Positions 14,502 through 18,223 of a stretch of DNA of 18,223 nt are shown here, in pieces. The notes under the pieces were generated by a model. It did no database searches. It was not told where the DNA came from and saw nothing but the letters and a program-made list of their open reading frames with translations. Source of the DNA: Flavobacteriales bacterium (GTDB taxonomy: Bacteria; Bacteroidota; Bacteroidia; Flavobacteriales_D; Parvicellaceae). The DNA is taken from NCBI GenBank assembly GCA_015488785.1, contig WFNC01000200.1, positions 1 through 18,223 of the forward strand, read 5' to 3'. Positions within the stretch are counted from its first letter, which is position 1. Each line of letters begins with the position of its first letter. The translations under genes were made by a program, and so were the position numbers.

Positions 14502-15659
14502 ATGAGAATAATATTATTTACAGGAAAAGGAGGAGTAGGAAAAACTACAATAGCAGCTTCTACGGCAATTAAAACAGCAAAAGAAGGAAAGAAGACCTTG
14601 ATTATTTCTACCGATCCAGCTCATAGCTTGAGTGATGCTTTGGATACTCAGTTGACTCCTGAGCCATCTGAAATTGCAAGTAATTTGTGGTGTATGGAGT
14701 TTGACGTTTATTATTCCATGAAAAAATATTGGGGTAATATGCAGGAAATGATGAAAGCCATTTTCAAATTCCAAGGCGTTAAAGATGTTGTAGCTGAAGA
14801 GTTGTCTGTATTGCCAGGAATGGAAGAAGCCGCAGCTTTTTTATGGTTAGAGAAGTTTTACCGAGAAAAAACCTACGATGTAATTATAATTGATAGTGCT
14901 CCGACAGGAGAAACATTGACGTTGCTAAGTTTGCCACAAGTTACTAAATCGTGGCTTACCAAAGCTTTTCCTGGGCAGAAGTTTGCGGTAAAAACATTAG
15001 GGGCAGTAATCCGTAAGACAACGGGAATCCCTGTAGATAAAGGTTATGAAGAAATGCAACAATTGTTTGATAAATTAGAATCGATTCAAAAAGCATTCTT
15101 AGATCCTTCCATCTGTTCGATAAGAATTGTTTCTAATCCAGAACGAATGGTCGTACAAGAGTCCAAGCGAGCTTATTCTTATTTGCAATTGTATGGTTAT
15201 AATGTTGATGCCGTGATTGTTAATCGAATTTTACCAGAAATAGAAGCTGATTTTTTTAATCACTACATCGAAAAACAAAAGCTTTATTTAGAAGAAATAG
15301 AGGAAAGTTTTTATCCATTACCTATTCTTAAAGTAAAACATCAAGGGAAAGAAGTTTTTGGGATGGAATTACTAACTGAAATTGGAAATTCAGTTTATGG
15401 AGACATGGATCCTGCTGAAGTGTTTCATTATGAAAAACCACTTGAAGTTATTGAAATTGAAAATGGCTATAGTGTGAAACTAAAAATTCCTTTTATAAAA
15501 GAAGAAGATTTTGAGTTGAAACAATTTGGAGATGAATTAATTATCAATTTACAAAACAGAAGAAAGAATGTTTTCTTGCCTAAATTTGCAAATTATATGA
15601 AAATTTCAAACTATTCGTATGAAAATCCTTGGCTTACAATAGAATTAAAAAGAGATTGA
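14502..15659 (+). CDS. ArsA/Get3-family ATPase with C-terminal alpha-crystallin domain
   Basis: This is a cytosolic SIMIBI-class ATPase of 385 residues. The deviant Walker A GKGGVGKTT (8-16), switch I DPAHSLSD (38-45), GMEEAAAF (106-113) and switch II DSAPTGETLTLLSLP (131-145) are all intact, with a nucleotide-base segment around IVSNPERM. The C-terminal 70 residues (about 313-385) contain GDELIINLQNRRKNVFLPKF, typical of the ArsA_HSP20 (alpha-crystallin-like) domain found in cyanobacterial and plant Get3d-type proteins. The Get3 zinc CxxC is absent, and there is no second ATPase half as in ArsA, so arsenite pumping is unlikely. A role in handling hydrophobic or membrane proteins is plausible but unproven. 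ATG 14502 starts right at the first strand; an upstream in-frame GTG overlapping the previous gene is rejected. The LytTR gene begins 4 nt after its stop. Confidence 0.87.
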   Translation: MRIILFTGKGGVGKTTIAASTAIKTAKEGKKTLIISTDPAHSLSDALDTQLTPEPSEIASNLWCMEFDVYYSMKKYWGNMQEMMKAIFKFQGVKDVVAEELSVLPGMEEAAAFLWLEKFYREKTYDVIIIDSAPTGETLTLLSLPQVTKSWLTKAFPGQKFAVKTLGAVIRKTTGIPVDKGYEEMQQLFDKLESIQKAFLDPSICSIRIVSNPERMVVQESKRAYSYLQLYGYNVDAVIVNRILPEIEADFFNHYIEKQKLYLEEIEESFYPLPILKVKHQGKEVFGMELLTEIGNSVYGDMDPAEVFHYEKPLEVIEIENGYSVKLKIPFIKEEDFELKQFGDELIINLQNRRKNVFLPKFANYMKISNYSYENPWLTIELKRD

Positions 15660-15663
15660 TAAC

Positions 15664-16542
15664 ATGCGTTATTTAGAAAGACCATATCCAAGGGAATGGA
15701 ACTTGACACCGATTTTCATTTTTAAAGTAAGCTCTTTTATCGGGCTGTTTGTTTTCTTATTTTTGTATATTTTTCAACCCGATAATTTAATTGGGACTTC
15801 AAATGCATTTGCTTTATTTCCTTGTTTTATTTACGGTTTAATTGGAAGTGTAATACCTTCTTTATCCTTGATTTTTACGCCTAGATTGTTTCCAAACTAT
15901 TGTAATGAAGAAAAGTGGAACATTAAGAAAGAATTTACTTTAAATATTTCCATTGTAATTCTTATAGCAATATTTGTAAATATTTTTGGTTTTAACTATC
16001 TCGAAATAGATTTTGATTGGTTTAAATTATTCAAAATAGTTACTTTAGTTTTTTTAGTAAGTTTAATACCTGTTTTAGGGCTAATCTCATTCAATCAGAA
16101 CCGTTGGTTAAAACAATATATAGCTTCTTCTGAGGAAATAAATGAGACAATCGAGCATTCAAAACCTCATTTACCTCATGTAAATTCTAATGAAGTAATA
16201 ATTGAAGGTCAAGGAAAAAATGAGCGTGTTCGCTTGAATGTAGATGATGTTCTATTTATTAGCTCTCAAGGTAATTATTGTGAAATTATACGAGTGATAA
16301 ATGGTAAAATAAAAAAAGATTTAATTCGAATCAGCATAGCCAATATAGAAGAGCAACTTAAATCATTTGAGGTAATAGAAAAAGTTCACCGAAGCTTTAT
16401 TGTTAATTTAGAGAATGTAAGAAACGTGAATGGAAATGCTCAAGGCTATAAACTCTATTTTGAGCATACAAAAACTGTTGTACCTGTTTCAAGAAATAAA
16501 TCTAAAGAAATTAAAAGTAAACTGATAGCTTTGAGTAAGTAA
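15664..16542 (+). CDS. Membrane-anchored LytTR-family transcriptional regulator
   Basis: The 292-residue protein has four predicted membrane helices at about 15-38, 46-68, 91-113 and 120-145. A short linker follows, then a LytTR DNA-binding domain at about 180-290. That domain shows the family pattern: VRLNVDDVLFISSQGNYCEII, then FEVIEKVHRSFIVNLENVRNV, and VVPVSRNKSKEIKSKL. There is no response-regulator receiver domain, so any signal would enter through the membrane part, with DNA bound near the inner membrane. It starts 4 nt after the ATPase stop codon and is almost surely co-translated with it. The pair could sense envelope or membrane state, but target genes cannot be read from the sequence. 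A weak hairpin lies downstream. Confidence 0.88.
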   Translation: MRYLERPYPREWNLTPIFIFKVSSFIGLFVFLFLYIFQPDNLIGTSNAFALFPCFIYGLIGSVIPSLSLIFTPRLFPNYCNEEKWNIKKEFTLNISIVILIAIFVNIFGFNYLEIDFDWFKLFKIVTLVFLVSLIPVLGLISFNQNRWLKQYIASSEEINETIEHSKPHLPHVNSNEVIIEGQGKNERVRLNVDDVLFISSQGNYCEIIRVINGKIKKDLIRISIANIEEQLKSFEVIEKVHRSFIVNLENVRNVNGNAQGYKLYFEHTKTVVPVSRNKSKEIKSKLIALSK

Positions 16543-16565
16543 AAGTTTTCCATTTTGTTCTATGA

Positions 16566-16582
16566 AAGCTTTTTTTAAGCTT
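16566..16582. terminator. Small hairpin between convergent genes
   Basis: AAGCTT (16566-16571) and AAGCTT (16577-16582) are self-complementary and flank five T. The stem is short and the downstream T content moderate. It lies between the LytTR gene and the convergent LRR gene and may end transcripts from the plus strand. Confidence 0.35.
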
Positions 16583-16626
16583 AGTTTCTCTTCCTAGCTT
16601 GAAATATCTAATGAAGAAATATTTTT

Positions 16627-17991
16627 TTACTTTTTAATTATTTTTTTTACAATACTCTCATTATTTATTGTTTTAATCTTAGTTATGTAAATACCATTTT
16701 CTAAATTGTAAATATTGATTTTATTTGTATTACGATATGTAGCTATTTGTTGCCCTTCAAGATTGTAAATGTCTATACTAATAATTGGTTGATTAAATGA
16801 AACCGTCACATTTCCTGAAGTAGGGTTAGGAAAAAGTTTTAGATTATCGTTAAGAACTATCTCTTCCATACCAACAAGGCAATTACTATTAAAACTTTGT
16901 ATGGGATTTCGAATCCAATTAGCGGTGCTATAAACAACATCATCTACTTGAATGCAAGTAAGATTAGGGTTGTCAGTTACATCAACTGATGTAAAGTTAG
17001 TATTATTACCATTGGCTAGATTCAAATAAGTTAAAGAATTAGAATTACAATATAAATCGGTTAAAGCTGTGTGTTGTGTCAAATCAAAACTGGTGAGTAG
17101 ATTGTGTGAACAACTCAAATGTATTAAAGAGGTGTTGTGCGATAAATCTAGATTAGTTAAAGAGTTATATTGGCAAGCTAAATTTGTTAAAGCAATGTTT
17201 TGCGTTAGGTCTAAACTAGTTAATGAATTAACGTGGCAATATAAAGTGGATAAATCTGTGTTTTGTGTTAGGTCTAAACTGGTTAATTGGTTTCCAGAAC
17301 ATTTTAAATCTATTAAACTAGTGTTATGTGTAAGGTCTATACTAGTTAAAAGATTTGCTTCAATTTTTAAAACCTCTAAATCTGTATTTTGTGTTAGGTC
17401 TAAACTGGTTAATTCGTTTCCGGCACATAATAAATTCGTTAAATTGGTGTTTTGCGTCACATTTAAGCTAATTAATGAATTATAGTGACAGTCTAAATGT
17501 GTTAGCAATGTATTTTGAGACACGTCTAGACCTCCTAATAAATGATTAAAAGAACAATCTAAATATGTCAAAGCTGAATTTTGTGTTAAATCTATATTGG
17601 TTATCGAGTTATTACCTATATTTAAATGTGTTAAAGCTGTGAGTTGTGTCAAATCTAAATTAGCTTGAGAACTATAATAGCAATCTAAATATGTCAAAGC
17701 TGTATTTTGTGTCAAATCTAGACTACCTAATGTACTATTATAGGAGCAGTCGAGTTGTGTTAAATTTGTAAAAGCTTCAATTCCTGTTAAATCAGTAATG
17801 GACAGAGAACTACAAAATATCCCCCCTGTAAAAACAAAAGCTTCACTTGTTTGTATTTCAGTATCACCATTTGTATTTATCGCATTGCTACCAATAAGAT
17901 AAGCTTTAAAATTAGCATCTGGAATAGTTACATTTTGAGCAGTCATCCCAAGGGTAATCATTGATAAAATAGAATAGATTAATTTTTTCAT
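16627..17991 (-). CDS. Secreted leucine-rich repeat protein with T9SS type A sorting tail
   Basis: The 454-residue protein begins with a signal peptide (1-18, then QNVTIPDAN). A short N-terminal cap follows (about 19-74, with IPDANFKAYLIG as in internalin-like caps). Twelve leucine-rich repeats of 21 residues (two of 22) span about 75-328, with pattern TxLxxLxCxxNxLTSLDLTQN. A C-terminal cap follows around SVDVTDNPNLTCIQVDD, and residues 386-454 form the type IX secretion sorting domain (LFPNPTSGNVTVSF through IVKKIIKK). The protein should cross the outer membrane and be attached at, or released from, the surface, where LRR solenoids usually bind proteins or glycans. Most repeats keep a Cys at the same inward position. 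It is convergent with the LytTR gene. The upstream DNA (17992-18223) is A/T-rich with no consensus promoter or gene that I can support. Confidence 0.9.
   Translation of the reverse strand: MKKLIYSILSMITLGMTAQNVTIPDANFKAYLIGSNAINTNGDTEIQTSEAFVFTGGIFCSSLSITDLTGIEAFTNLTQLDCSYNSTLGSLDLTQNTALTYLDCYYSSQANLDLTQLTALTHLNIGNNSITNIDLTQNSALTYLDCSFNHLLGGLDVSQNTLLTHLDCHYNSLISLNVTQNTNLTNLLCAGNELTSLDLTQNTDLEVLKIEANLLTSIDLTHNTSLIDLKCSGNQLTSLDLTQNTDLSTLYCHVNSLTSLDLTQNIALTNLACQYNSLTNLDLSHNTSLIHLSCSHNLLTSFDLTQHTALTDLYCNSNSLTYLNLANGNNTNFTSVDVTDNPNLTCIQVDDVVYSTANWIRNPIQSFNSNCLVGMEEIVLNDNLKLFPNPTSGNVTVSFNQPIISIDIYNLEGQQIATYRNTNKINIYNLENGIYITKIKTINNESIVKKIIKK
17008..17769 (-). repeat. 63-bp tandem coding repeats of the LRR domain
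   Basis: Twelve in-frame units of 63 bp (two of 66) encode the leucine-rich repeats. DNA similarity between units is high, with recurring minus-strand stretches for LDLTQN. Such arrays can gain or lose units by recombination. The units differ enough to read as old duplications rather than a recent expansion. Confidence 0.85.
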
Positions 17992-18223
17992 CTTCGTTAG
18001 GGGGTATAAGGTTTAACATTATTAATACGACTAAAAGTATCGTAAAAAAACACTTACATTTTCATTACTACTATCGCTTAATCAAACTTTAAGGAACTAA
18101 ACAAAAAATGTAAACTTAATGCAAAATAGGCTTTTTTTTTAAAACTACTTCAAAAATCAATCAAAAAACACATCTTTCTGGTTATAAAAATAAATCCTAA
18201 GCATAAATAATATAGTTATTAAC

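Noticed and set aside
14502..15659. Arsenite-efflux ATPase ArsA
   Set aside because: It has a single ATPase half, an alpha-crystallin tail, and no arsB, arsR or arsD nearby.
17069..17485. Plus-strand open frame of 138 codons
   Set aside because: It is antisense to the LRR repeats, and its own repetitive Cys/Val/Lys-rich product mirrors the 63-bp periodicity. The minus-strand protein has a signal peptide, LRRs and a sorting tail.
17992..18223. Coding region at the right edge
   Set aside because: All frames are broken by stops. The content is A/T-rich with homopolymer runs typical of upstream DNA.

Overview
The window looks like chromosomal DNA of a low-GC member of the Bacteroidota, most likely order Flavobacteriales. 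The signs are A/T-rich codon use, Bacteroidota-type promoters (TTTG about 19 nt before TAnnTTTG), the order rplM-rpsI-rpsB-tsf followed by pyrH-frr, a DUF5723 outer-membrane-type protein, a lamin-tail-domain protein, and a leucine-rich repeat (LRR) protein ending in a type IX secretion (T9SS) sorting tail. Genus and family cannot be read from the sequence.

Left part (1-4157): the 5' end of a minus-strand membrane protein, probably a CPBP/CAAX-protease-like protein, diverges from dusB (tRNA-dihydrouridine synthase); their promoters interleave. Then come a PduO-type cobalamin adenosyltransferase, preceded by four perfect tandem copies of a 7-mer, and a secreted S41 C-terminal processing protease with two PDZ-like regions.

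Intergenic stretch 4158-4592: it holds a 74-bp structured repeat, a 15-bp-stem hairpin, a smaller inverted repeat, and the promoter and leader hairpin of the ribosomal operon.

Centre (4593-8885): rplM-rpsI-rpsB-tsf form one unit, from a consensus promoter at 4515-4545 to a strong terminator at 7279-7307. A likely structured RNA lies between rpsI and rpsB. pyrH and frr follow with their own candidate promoter and a very clear terminator. This part makes ribosomal proteins L13, S9 and S2, EF-Ts, UMP kinase and ribosome recycling factor.

Right part (8984-18223): an E1-like MoeB/ThiF enzyme fused to a rhodanese domain; a DUF5723 protein; an inverted second copy of the 74-bp repeat; then a tightly spaced set of lamin-tail surface protein, ArsA/Get3-type ATPase with a C-terminal alpha-crystallin domain, and membrane-anchored LytTR regulator. 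A convergent gene encodes a secreted LRR protein. The last 230 bases are upstream DNA of that gene with no coding region I can support.

The most unusual items are the paired 74-bp repeats, whose differences preserve base pairing; the ATPase-crystallin gene coupled to a LytTR regulator; and the undescribed-looking leader RNA between rpsI and rpsB. I did not find a clear defence, secondary-metabolite or mobile-element system.
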